Shown here: positions 1-7,035 of the stretch, one piece after another
Position numbering within the stretch: position 1 is the first letter of the stretch
Layout: each line of letters begins with the position of its first letter
Origin: Actinomycetota bacterium
GTDB lineage: Bacteria > Actinomycetota > Thermoleophilia > RBG-16-64-13
Assembly (NCBI GenBank): GCA_018830645.1
Contig: JAHJSA010000075.1
Coordinates: 1-57,023, forward strand
Direction of reading: 5' to 3'
Length of the DNA stretch: 57,023 bases
Notes under the pieces: model-generated
Databases searched by the model: none
Seen by the model: only the letters and a program-made list of their open reading frames with translations
What the model was told of the DNA's origin: nothing
Translations under genes and position numbers: made by a program

Positions 1-72
1 CTCCCGGTGAAGGACGTCTACCTCCACCCCCTCCACCGCGGCTACCGGCGCATCCTCGGCGCTCCCGTCTGA
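1..72 (+). CDS. 3' end of an unidentified gene
   Basis: Frame 1 is open from the window edge for 23 codons and ends in TGA at 70-72. The visible peptide ends in ILGAPV and is rich in Tyr, His and Arg. It is too short to assign to a family. The 107 bp that follow, up to the stop codon of the opposing transporter gene, show no recognisable feature. Real coding is likely because the codon use is GC-rich at third positions like the neighbours. Confidence 0.5.
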   Translation, partial: LPVKDVYLHPLHRGYRRILGAPV

Positions 73-179
73 CCGCCGCGTGGCTGGTCCGGGCGCACCG
101 TCGCCATGCTGCCTATGCAGGGGTTGGCCGAATACTTACGGTCTGAAGAAAGCCCCTGAGGCGACCGGAGATTGTACGC

Positions 180-1184
180 TCAGTGACCGTGACGGTGTTC
201 GGCGTCAGGCACGTGCCAGTGGGTGTGCGCCACCCCGTCGTGCGCGTGCTCGTGCACGTGCTGCTCGGAGATCATTAGAGCAGTGCCGACCAGCATCAGT
301 ACGGCCGCCGCGAGGAGCGAGAGAGTCGGATAGCTGCGATCGACTACCAGGGAGATCCCGGCGGCGAAGAACGGCCCCGCCCCGAAGTAGGCGCTCGTGC
401 GGGTGGAGCCGAGGTAACGAAGCGCCTGCACGAAGAGCACGAGGCTCACGCCGTAGCTCAAACCGCCGACGATGAGAGCGAATACCACAACGGGCCAGCG
501 GGGCAGAGATCCTCCTACTGCCAGCAGTAGCAGAAGGTTGACCGTGCCGGCCGCGAGACCTTTGAGCTGCGCTACCCTGCTCGGCTCGAACGTGACGATG
601 TTGCGGGTCAGGTTGTTGTCGAGGCCCCAGAGGGCGCAGCCACCCACAACGGCCAAGGCACCTAGCGAGACCCCCCAGCTCCCACCTCCCTCCAGCCCGA
701 GGAGCACACCTCCGGCCGTGACGGCGAGGACCGCCCACCACACCTGGGCGACCACGTGCTCCTTGAAGAGGCCGGCCGCCCACAGCGCCGTAAAGACAGC
801 CTCGAACGAGATCAAGAGGGAGGCCGTCGCCCCCGGCGTCGCCCTCAGGCCCCAGAGCAGAAGCAGTGGGGCGGCAACTGCACCGGAGAGCGTGGCGGCC
901 GCGAGCCAGGCCCAGTCACTCGTGCCCCGCACCGTGACGCCTGTGTCCGCCGCTCGCGGCCGGCTGTTCACCCGGCGTCGAGACGCCCGGGAGACGATAC
1001 GGAAACCGGTGAGCGCCAGCCCAGCCCCGAGGTAGAGGAGGCCCGCCACCGCGAGTTGCGAGGTGTCGCGCAGGAGGAGCTTACTCGCCGGCACGCTGAG
1101 CGCGAAGGCCAGGGCGGCCGCGATGGCAAGGAGGGGGCCGACCCACCGTCGCCGCTCGCTCCCCGACCGCCCTCGCTCGCTCAT
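180..1184 (-). CDS. EamA/DMT-family transporter with a His-rich C-terminal tail
   Basis: A 334-residue polytopic membrane protein made of two EamA-like halves, each with about five hydrophobic segments, as in drug/metabolite exporters. The substrate cannot be read from sequence. The start is ATG 1184: AAGGAG lies 6 bases upstream, while the further GTG at 1199 would place that ribosome site inside the coding region. The last ~28 residues after the final membrane segment carry about ten histidines with Asp/Glu (HVHEHAHD, HTHWHVPD, HRHGH), unlike ordinary EamA proteins, and resemble the metal-binding loops of metal transporters. It diverges from the restriction-modification gene with a 56-bp gap between the two starts. 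Membrane transporter is firm; a metal-related role is only inference from the tail. Confidence 0.85.
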   Translation of the reverse strand: MSERGRSGSERRRWVGPLLAIAAALAFALSVPASKLLLRDTSQLAVAGLLYLGAGLALTGFRIVSRASRRRVNSRPRAADTGVTVRGTSDWAWLAAATLSGAVAAPLLLLWGLRATPGATASLLISFEAVFTALWAAGLFKEHVVAQVWWAVLAVTAGGVLLGLEGGGSWGVSLGALAVVGGCALWGLDNNLTRNIVTFEPSRVAQLKGLAAGTVNLLLLLAVGGSLPRWPVVVFALIVGGLSYGVSLVLFVQALRYLGSTRTSAYFGAGPFFAAGISLVVDRSYPTLSLLAAAVLMLVGTALMISEQHVHEHAHDGVAHTHWHVPDAEHRHGH

Positions 1185-1240
1185 CCGTCTCCTTCCCACC
1201 GTAGTACTCCGTACACTCTAGCTGAAAGGAGCAAGGTTTC

Positions 1241-1405
1241 ATGGCAGGATCGTCGACCAGAACCTATTTGGCCTAGGAGGCCGTCGGGCAATCACCCTCC
1301 GAAGAGCACTTCATCGACCTCTGCCACCTGATCGGCGTCCCGACGCCCAATGAGGCCGATCCCTCCGGCGAGGAGTACGCGTTCGAGAAGGGCGCCGAGA
1401 AGACC
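1241..1405 (+). other. Interrupted N-terminal coding segment of the restriction-modification gene (in-frame amber)
   Basis: ATG 1241 has a good ribosome site (AAAGGAG, about 9 bases upstream) and is in frame with the downstream enzyme, but codon 12 is TAG (1274-1276). After the TAG the frame stays open and encodes EEHFIDLCHLIGVPTP followed by NEADPSGEEYAFEKGAEKT, which reads as the conserved start of MmeI-like enzymes, joining directly to Met 1406. There is no ATG, GTG or TTG between the TAG and 1406. The segment is therefore either lost by a nonsense mutation, started from a non-standard codon, or affected by a sequence error. Confidence 0.6.
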
Positions 1406-3985
1406 ATGGGCGGGGATGGCTTCGCCGACGTCTGGAGGCGTGGCTACTTCGCGTGGGAGTACAAGGGCAAGAGGAAGGACCTGGCCGCGGCCTACAAGCA
1501 GCTCCTGGACTATCGCGAGGCGCTGGACAATCCGCCCTTGCTCGTCGTCTGTGACCTCGACCGCTTCGAAGTCCACACCAACTTCACGAATACTCCTGCC
1601 ACCGTTCACCGCTTCCGACTCGAAGATCTCCTGGACAATCCTATGGAGCCCTTACGGATACTCCGGGCGGTCATGGAGCATCCCGAGGAGCTCCGGCCGG
1701 GAAAGACCAGGGACGAACTTACCGCGCAGGCAGCCGAGCAATTCGCGTCTCTCGCCGAACGCCTGCGAGGCCGAGGCCACGAATCGCACGCCGTCGCTCA
1801 TTTTCTCAACAAGGTTCTCTTCTGCATGTTCGCCGAGGACGCCGGGCTTCTCCCCGCAGGCCTCTTGCGCCGTCTGGCCGCAGCCTCGCAACAAGAGACG
1901 GCGATCTTTACGGATGGCCTCAGTGACCTTTTCGCCAAGATGTCCGATCACGGTGGGCTGTTCGGTGCTGAACGCATCCTTTGGTTCAACGGTGGACTGT
2001 TCGACGGGGGCGACGTCCTTCCCCTCGCCGCTGACGAGATCGAGCTCATCGACAAGGTGTCTCGGCTCGACTGGTCCCAGGTGGAACCGGCCATTTTCGG
2101 CACTCTCTTCGAGCGCGGTCTTGACCCGAGCAAGCGCTCCCAGCTGGGCGCGCACTACACGGACAGGGAGTCGATCCTGCGCCTGATCGAGCCGGTGGTG
2201 ATCGAACCTCTTCGCCGCGACCTCGAGGCAACGCAGGCGCGGGTGCTGGCTCTGGTCGCGGAGGGGAAGAAGATCACGGCCCGCACTCCGGCTGCCACAA
2301 ACCCGCAGGCTGTGTTCAACGGGTTCCTCGACCGTCTCCGCGCTGTCCGCGTCCTTGACCCCGCGTGCGGTTCGGGCAACTTCCTGTACTTGGCGCTGCA
2401 GGCGCTGAAGAACCTGGAGCGAGAGGCGATCTTGTGGGTGTCGCTCACGTTGCAGGTGCCTATCGAGTTCCCTCAGATCGGCCCCCAGGCTGTGCTCGGC
2501 ATCGAATTGAACCCCTATGCGGCGGAGCTCGCCCGAGTTGTGATCTGGATCGGAGAGATCCAGTGGATGCTCGCTACCGGATTCGCCTACGTGCGCAACC
2601 CCATACTTCGTCCGCTGGGCAATATCGAGTGTCGCGACGCCGTTCTCAACCTGGACCTTCCCGGCGATCCACAGGAGCCGGCCTGGCCTGAGGCCACATG
2701 CATCGTAGGAAACCCTCCGTTCCTCGGAGGAAAGCTCCTGCGCACGAACCTCGGCGACGACTACGTGGACGATCTGTTCAAAGTGTATGACGGTCGGGTT
2801 CCTCGCGAGGCTGATCTCGTCACCTACTGGCACGAGAAAGCCCGGGCCATGGTTGAGGCGGGCGGAGTCCAACGTGTAGGCCTTCTGGCCACACAGGGCA
2901 TTCGGGGTGGGGCGAACCGGAAGGTGCTCGAGCGCATCAAGGGGACCGGCGACATCTTTCTCGCTTGGTCCGACGAGCCGTGGGTAGTCGAGGGCGCGGC
3001 TGTTCACGTCTCGTTTGTCGGCTACGACGACGGCTCGGAGGAGACCCGCTACCTCAACGGGCACCCCGTCGCCGCGATCAATCCGAACCTGACGGCGGGA
3101 ATTGATCTCACGCGTGTTCGCCGACTGGAAGAGAACCTCGGGATCTCCTTCATGGGGGATACGAAAGGCGGTCCGTTTGACATAGGAGCGGACATGGCCC
3201 ACGCCATGCTCGCGTCGCCCAATCCCGACGGACGGAGGAATGCGGAGGTAGTGCGCCCGTGGGTCAACGGTCTGGATCTCACCAGGCGGCCCCGCGGGAT
3301 GTGGATTGTCGATTTCGGCACCGACATGCCGGAGAATGAAGCGGCTCTCTACGAGGCGCCCTTCGAGTACGTCGCCGAACACGTTAGACCGAAGCGCCTG
3401 GCCTCACGAACCACCATCGCGGAATGGTGGCTCCATGAGCGGCGGCGCGAGGAGATGCGCAAGGCCCTCGGCGCCCTGGAGCGCTTCATCGGGACACCAA
3501 CCCTCACGAAACATCGGCTCTTTGTCTGGCTGTCGCAAGAGACGCTGGCTGACCACCAGGTCATCGTCTTCGCCCGAGACGATGATTACTTCTTCGGCGT
3601 TCTCCACTCGTCCGTCCACGAGTTGTGGGCTCTTCGCCTTGGAACGCAGCTCGAGACACGGCCGAGATATACGCCAACCACGACGTTCGAGACTTTCCCG
3701 TTCCCCGAACCCTCCGAGGAAGCGAATGACGAGATAGCGGAAGCGGCTAAGACGCTCGACTCTCTCCGGACCGGCTGGATGAATCCTCCCGAGGTGACCG
3801 GCGCCGACCTACACAAGCGCACGCTGACCAACCTGTACAACATGCGGCCGTCGTGGCTCGGACAGGCCCACGAGCGACTTGACCGGGCGGTGTTCACAGC
3901 CTACGGGTGGCCTTACCCCCTGGACGACGACGCGGTTCTCACACGACTCGTAGAGCTGAACCTGAGCCGCGCGGACCAGGGGTGA
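1406..3985 (+). CDS. MmeI-like type IIG/IIL restriction-modification enzyme (DNA methyltransferase)
   Basis: Single-chain enzyme expected to methylate and cut DNA with its own target-recognition domain. From ATG 1406 it has 859 residues. A D-x9-E-x-K nuclease motif sits at residues 8-20 (ADVW...WEYKGK), matching the spacing in MmeI. A helical spacer follows, then the N6-adenine methyltransferase with motif I VLDPACGSGNF near residue 315 and motif IV GNPPF near 435, a target-recognition region around 560-740, and a C-terminus ending in the usual AYGWPYPLDDD type sequence. Starting at 1406 leaves only seven residues before the nuclease Asp, too few to fold, and conserved sequence continues upstream (see 1241-1405). 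The methyltransferase half looks intact; nuclease activity is uncertain. I saw no partner S/R subunits and no BREX genes, so a stand-alone system is the best reading. Confidence 0.85.
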   Translation: MGGDGFADVWRRGYFAWEYKGKRKDLAAAYKQLLDYREALDNPPLLVVCDLDRFEVHTNFTNTPATVHRFRLEDLLDNPMEPLRILRAVMEHPEELRPGKTRDELTAQAAEQFASLAERLRGRGHESHAVAHFLNKVLFCMFAEDAGLLPAGLLRRLAAASQQETAIFTDGLSDLFAKMSDHGGLFGAERILWFNGGLFDGGDVLPLAADEIELIDKVSRLDWSQVEPAIFGTLFERGLDPSKRSQLGAHYTDRESILRLIEPVVIEPLRRDLEATQARVLALVAEGKKITARTPAATNPQAVFNGFLDRLRAVRVLDPACGSGNFLYLALQALKNLEREAILWVSLTLQVPIEFPQIGPQAVLGIELNPYAAELARVVIWIGEIQWMLATGFAYVRNPILRPLGNIECRDAVLNLDLPGDPQEPAWPEATCIVGNPPFLGGKLLRTNLGDDYVDDLFKVYDGRVPREADLVTYWHEKARAMVEAGGVQRVGLLATQGIRGGANRKVLERIKGTGDIFLAWSDEPWVVEGAAVHVSFVGYDDGSEETRYLNGHPVAAINPNLTAGIDLTRVRRLEENLGISFMGDTKGGPFDIGADMAHAMLASPNPDGRRNAEVVRPWVNGLDLTRRPRGMWIVDFGTDMPENEAALYEAPFEYVAEHVRPKRLASRTTIAEWWLHERRREEMRKALGALERFIGTPTLTKHRLFVWLSQETLADHQVIVFARDDDYFFGVLHSSVHELWALRLGTQLETRPRYTPTTTFETFPFPEPSEEANDEIAEAAKTLDSLRTGWMNPPEVTGADLHKRTLTNLYNMRPSWLGQAHERLDRAVFTAYGWPYPLDDDAVLTRLVELNLSRADQG

Positions 3986-4093
3986 CCGGGTCGCGGCGGG
4001 GTGCACAACGGCGAAGTCTAAGCCGTCCACGCCCTCGAATCACGAAGCGGCGATTGCTCGAAGCGCCTCCACCACAGCCCGCCTCACATGACG

Positions 4094-4120
4094 AAAGGCC
4101 GCCCGCCAAGGCGGCCTTTT
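4094..4120. terminator. Hairpin terminator between convergent genes
   Basis: AAAGGCCGC (4094-4102) pairs perfectly with GCGGCCTTT (4111-4119) across an 8-base loop, with a T-run on the plus strand and an A-run on the other side. It lies between the methyltransferase stop and the end of the opposing cell-wall-binding fragment, so it may serve both strands. The remainder of 3986-4215 shows nothing else. Confidence 0.7.
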
Positions 4121-4215
4121 GCGTTCCGTGGTCCGGGTCGTCCCGAGAGACACCGAAGCTTCCTCTTCGTCCAGGCCCCGAGGCCCACAGGAAGGCCGGG
4201 CGTCCCTACTCGTCC

Positions 4216-4812
4216 CTACTTCATGATCCCCTTCACCACAGGCTGGATGGTGGGCCCGAGTCCCACGAAGTCGAGGGTGCGGATCTCCCCCGCGTTCGCG
4301 ATCAAGACATCTCTGATGGGGTTCGGAAGCGCCGTCAGGGTGGAGAGGAGCAGGATACCTCCATCTCTCGCCAGGTACGGGGCCACCACTAGGGCATCGG
4401 GGTAGTTGTGACCTTTGGCGAGAGCCACGTGCTTGAAGGAGAGCCCCATGCTCTTGGCGTAGGCGGCCACCTGGGCGCTGGTGTCGTAGCGGTCCGTGCC
4501 TACCAGGGAGCGGACCGTGGTCACCTGGGCGGGGAGTTTCACCCTGGTGCCCACGATCAGACCTTGCGTCACCCCGAGTGCCCCGATCTCATCCGCCGTC
4601 ACCTTGGGCAGAGTTCCGACTTGGGGGGTGAGGAGGATAGCCCAGCCCTTCTTGGCCGCGAGACGAGCCACGGAGAGGGCGTCGGGGAAGTTGTCGCCCG
4701 CGGCGAGCACCACCCGCTCCACCTTACCGAGCTTCTTCTTCAGCTCTTCGGCGAGGAGGACGGCACTGATACGCTCCGAGGGCGGGCAGAAGAGACGTTC
4801 CGCGGCGCACAC
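4216..4812 (-). pseudogene. 5'-truncated cell-wall-binding repeat 2 (CWB2) protein
   Basis: From about 4770 down to 4216 the minus strand encodes two CWB2 repeats (GDNFPDALSVA, VGTDRYDTSAQ, GHNYPDALVVA), closely parallel to the last two repeats of the intact surface protein at 7036-9051. Homology begins abruptly inside a repeat, at a point matching RYHTATLIAEEL in the intact copy. The residues before it, ~15 from GTG 4812, are unrelated and antisense to the neighbouring region. There is no signal peptide, no first repeat and no convincing ribosome site, so the product would not reach the wall. The likely origin is deletion or rearrangement when the SnoaL-like gene (start 4856) became its neighbour. 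A short cytoplasmic product cannot be excluded. Confidence 0.75.
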
Positions 4813-4855
4813 AGCCCGACCGCGCCGCGCCGTCTTCGAACGAGGGGGAGGGAAC

Positions 4856-5473
4856 GTGGATGCTGTGACGGCCGACAAGCTGGCCATACGCGAGATCGTC
4901 GAGAACTGGGTGATCTACAGCGATTCGGGCGACTGGGAGCGTTTCGCCGCCTTGTGGCACGACGACGGGTGGATGTCGGCCACCTGGTTCCAGGCTCCCG
5001 CCGTCGAGTTCGTGCGGGCCCGGCGCGAGGGGTTCGAGCGGGGCGTCAGCATCATCCATTTCTTGGGGGCCTTCACCTGCGACGTAGCTGGGGATCGAGC
5101 TGTCGCCCAGACGAAGATGACCATCAGCCAACGCGCGCCCGTGGATGGGGCACCGGCCGATGTCATGTGCACCGGCCGTTTCTACGACTTCTTCGAGAGA
5201 CGCGCCGGTCACTGGGGCATGGTGAGGCGCCAACCCATCTACGAGAAGGACCGCATCGATTTTGTGGGCCAGGGCCCGGCCCCCGAGCTGGACCAGGAGC
5301 TACTCGCCCGCTTCCCCGAAGGGTATCGCCACCTGGGCTACCTGCAGACTCGGGTGGGATATCCGGTGAAGGAGTCCGGCATGCCCGGTCTCAAGGGTCC
5401 CGAGGTGGAACGACTGTACGCTGAGGGCAGGGCGTGGCTCGAGGGTTCGGAGAGACCGGGGGAGCCCGCCTGA
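4856..5473 (+). CDS. SnoaL-like / NTF2-fold protein
   Basis: A 205-residue soluble protein whose first ~140 residues fit the SnoaL-like (NTF2 superfamily) cone fold: IREIVENWVIYSDSGDWERF, then LWHDDGW and a late CTGRFYDFFERR strand pair. Such domains act as small-molecule hydrolases, isomerases or dehydratases, or as accessory subunits; this one cannot be placed more precisely. The start GTG 4856 follows GGGGGAGG by a short spacer; another GTG nine bases later is possible. The C-terminal ~60 residues (YLQTRVGYPVKESGMPGLKG) extend past the fold and resemble tails of SnoaL proteins found near aromatic-compound genes. It stands alone between a broken gene and a convergent gene, so context gives no pathway. 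Confidence 0.75.
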   Translation: MDAVTADKLAIREIVENWVIYSDSGDWERFAALWHDDGWMSATWFQAPAVEFVRARREGFERGVSIIHFLGAFTCDVAGDRAVAQTKMTISQRAPVDGAPADVMCTGRFYDFFERRAGHWGMVRRQPIYEKDRIDFVGQGPAPELDQELLARFPEGYRHLGYLQTRVGYPVKESGMPGLKGPEVERLYAEGRAWLEGSERPGEPA

Positions 5474-5561
5474 GAGGTCGCCCTCGGTGTGGGTCAGACC
5501 CGGACTCCCCCGTTCTCCTCTCCGCGCCGAAGGAGCGAGGCGCCCACCGGTCACTCCCGTG

Positions 5562-6824
5562 TCAGACGAACTCGCCGTCGCCGTCGAACAGGGCGTCGGG
5601 GCCGTCGTTGCGCCGCGGCATCTCGCCGTGCTCCTGCAGGTGGCGCGCGAGCATCTCGCTCTCGCGCTGGGTGTACATGGGCTCCTCTTCGTAGGTGAAG
5701 AAGGCTGCGCCGCGCGTCGTCGAGTCCGATAGCGCCTCGGTCAGTCCCGCCCGGAGGTCCCTCACACCCGAGATCTGAAGAGTGTCCCCGGCCGAACCGT
5801 ATAGGACGAAAACCCCCTCTCGAGCGGCTACGTCGGCCACCACATCAGCCGTGAAGGTCAGCCGGGCCTCCGGAGGCAGGACGGACAGACTGAGCGTGGT
5901 GCGCTCTCTGCGCTTGGCGAGCCAAGCGGCGCCCTTCGCGCCAGACGCGCTGAGCGCCCCGCTGGGGCAGACCATCACGCAGACCCCACAGAACGTGCAG
6001 CCCGAGGCACGCAGATCCTCCGCCTTGGGCACGGCCACGGCGCGGCCCAAGTACGATCGGGGTTTCCAGTCGGCGGACACGCTCTCCATTCCCTCGCCCG
6101 CGGTGCGCGCCGCTTCGGCCGCCAGGTACTCGGCTCCGCCCGGGTCGCGGCCTACCAACGTGGCCGTCTCGACCATCTTGAGCGCCTCACCCGCCTCCTC
6201 CAGCGTGTCGCACGCGACCACGCACCGGCCGCAGCCGATGCATAGGTCGAGATCACTTCGTATCTGGTGATCGACGGTCTGGCCCAGTGCGCGGAACTGG
6301 TAGCCGGACGCCTGCTCGAGTACCCCCACGAACGCAGCCACCTTGGCGATCTCGCAACGGTTGAACTCGCCGCAACAGCGCGCCTGCACCACATTCCCGT
6401 ACGTGCACTCGTCCCGGCTGCAACCGTCTCGTGCCGGGCACGTCAGGCAGACGTGCGGGTGGTCGCCGAGGATGGCGGCCGTGGAGTTCCGCCGATAGGT
6501 CAGCGCCTCGGCATCGGTGGTCGAGACGCTCATGCCGTTCTGGACTGCGACCGAGCAGGCACGGCGCACGTCGCCGCCGTCAGCGGGGCCGCCACCAGCC
6601 GAGCCAGCGTCAGACAAACCGCCATCGACCGAGCCGCCATCGGCCGAGCGGGCGGCCGAGGCCCTGACGAAACACAGACCGCAGTCACCGACGGGCTTGA
6701 GGCCCGGGTAGGCGCATAGGCGCGGCACGTAGATGCCGGCCGCGTCGCAGGCATCCATTATGCTGACTCCCGCCGGAACGGAGACCACCCTGCCGTCGAT
6801 GGTGATGCCGACCGTGTCCCCCAC
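5562..6824 (-). CDS. NuoG/HydA-type multi-cluster iron-sulfur electron-transfer protein
   Basis: A 420-residue soluble protein with the N-terminal layout of NuoG or [FeFe]-hydrogenase electron-input modules. A plant-type [2Fe-2S] domain uses Cys37, 48, 51 and 90. A HxxxCxxC...C 4Fe-4S segment follows at ~122-140, then CxxCxxCxxxC at 195-205 and CTFCGVCVMVCPSG at 276-289. The last ~110 residues match no catalytic domain I recognise and contain an acidic TYEEEPMYTQRESEM stretch. Between Cys51 and Cys90 there is a ~25-residue Ala/Asp/Gly/Ser insertion of repeated ADGGSVDGG type, where relatives have about 12 residues. The start is GTG 6824 with AGGGG just upstream. No hydrogenase, formate dehydrogenase or diaphorase gene is adjacent, so its partner must be elsewhere. 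Confidence 0.8.
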   Translation of the reverse strand: MGDTVGITIDGRVVSVPAGVSIMDACDAAGIYVPRLCAYPGLKPVGDCGLCFVRASAARSADGGSVDGGLSDAGSAGGGPADGGDVRRACSVAVQNGMSVSTTDAEALTYRRNSTAAILGDHPHVCLTCPARDGCSRDECTYGNVVQARCCGEFNRCEIAKVAAFVGVLEQASGYQFRALGQTVDHQIRSDLDLCIGCGRCVVACDTLEEAGEALKMVETATLVGRDPGGAEYLAAEAARTAGEGMESVSADWKPRSYLGRAVAVPKAEDLRASGCTFCGVCVMVCPSGALSASGAKGAAWLAKRRERTTLSLSVLPPEARLTFTADVVADVAAREGVFVLYGSAGDTLQISGVRDLRAGLTEALSDSTTRGAAFFTYEEEPMYTQRESEMLARHLQEHGEMPRRNDGPDALFDGDGEFV

Positions 6825-7035
6825 GGGTTCCCCTTTTCGGACTACTCGTTGCGCCTCACCATTGAGATTCTACCTTGGTCACTCGAAGGCGTGATCAGCA
6901 CCCGGGCGCGAACAGGCGCTTGTCTCATGCGGCCCACTCGGGGCTCCAGGGTCAGCGAGACCATGTTTGCCCACCCGGCACCCCGGGTGTAGTCTCGAAG
7001 GAGCATATTCGGCTTTCGGACTGGGGGAGGAAGTC

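Noticed and set aside
1274-1276. TAG as a pyrrolysine codon in the restriction-modification gene
   Set aside because: No pyl genes or methylamine methyltransferases are visible, and the enzyme family has no known pyrrolysine. Nonsense mutation or sequence error is simpler.
1277-3985. BREX PglX-type methyltransferase
   Set aside because: The D-x9-E-x-K nuclease motif at the N-terminus and the C-terminal sequence fit MmeI-like enzymes, and no brx or pglZ genes are nearby.
4408-5424. 338-codon plus-strand frame overlapping the truncated wall-binding gene and the SnoaL gene
   Set aside because: It covers two genes in wrong frames and shows only low-complexity Arg/Gly-rich sequence.
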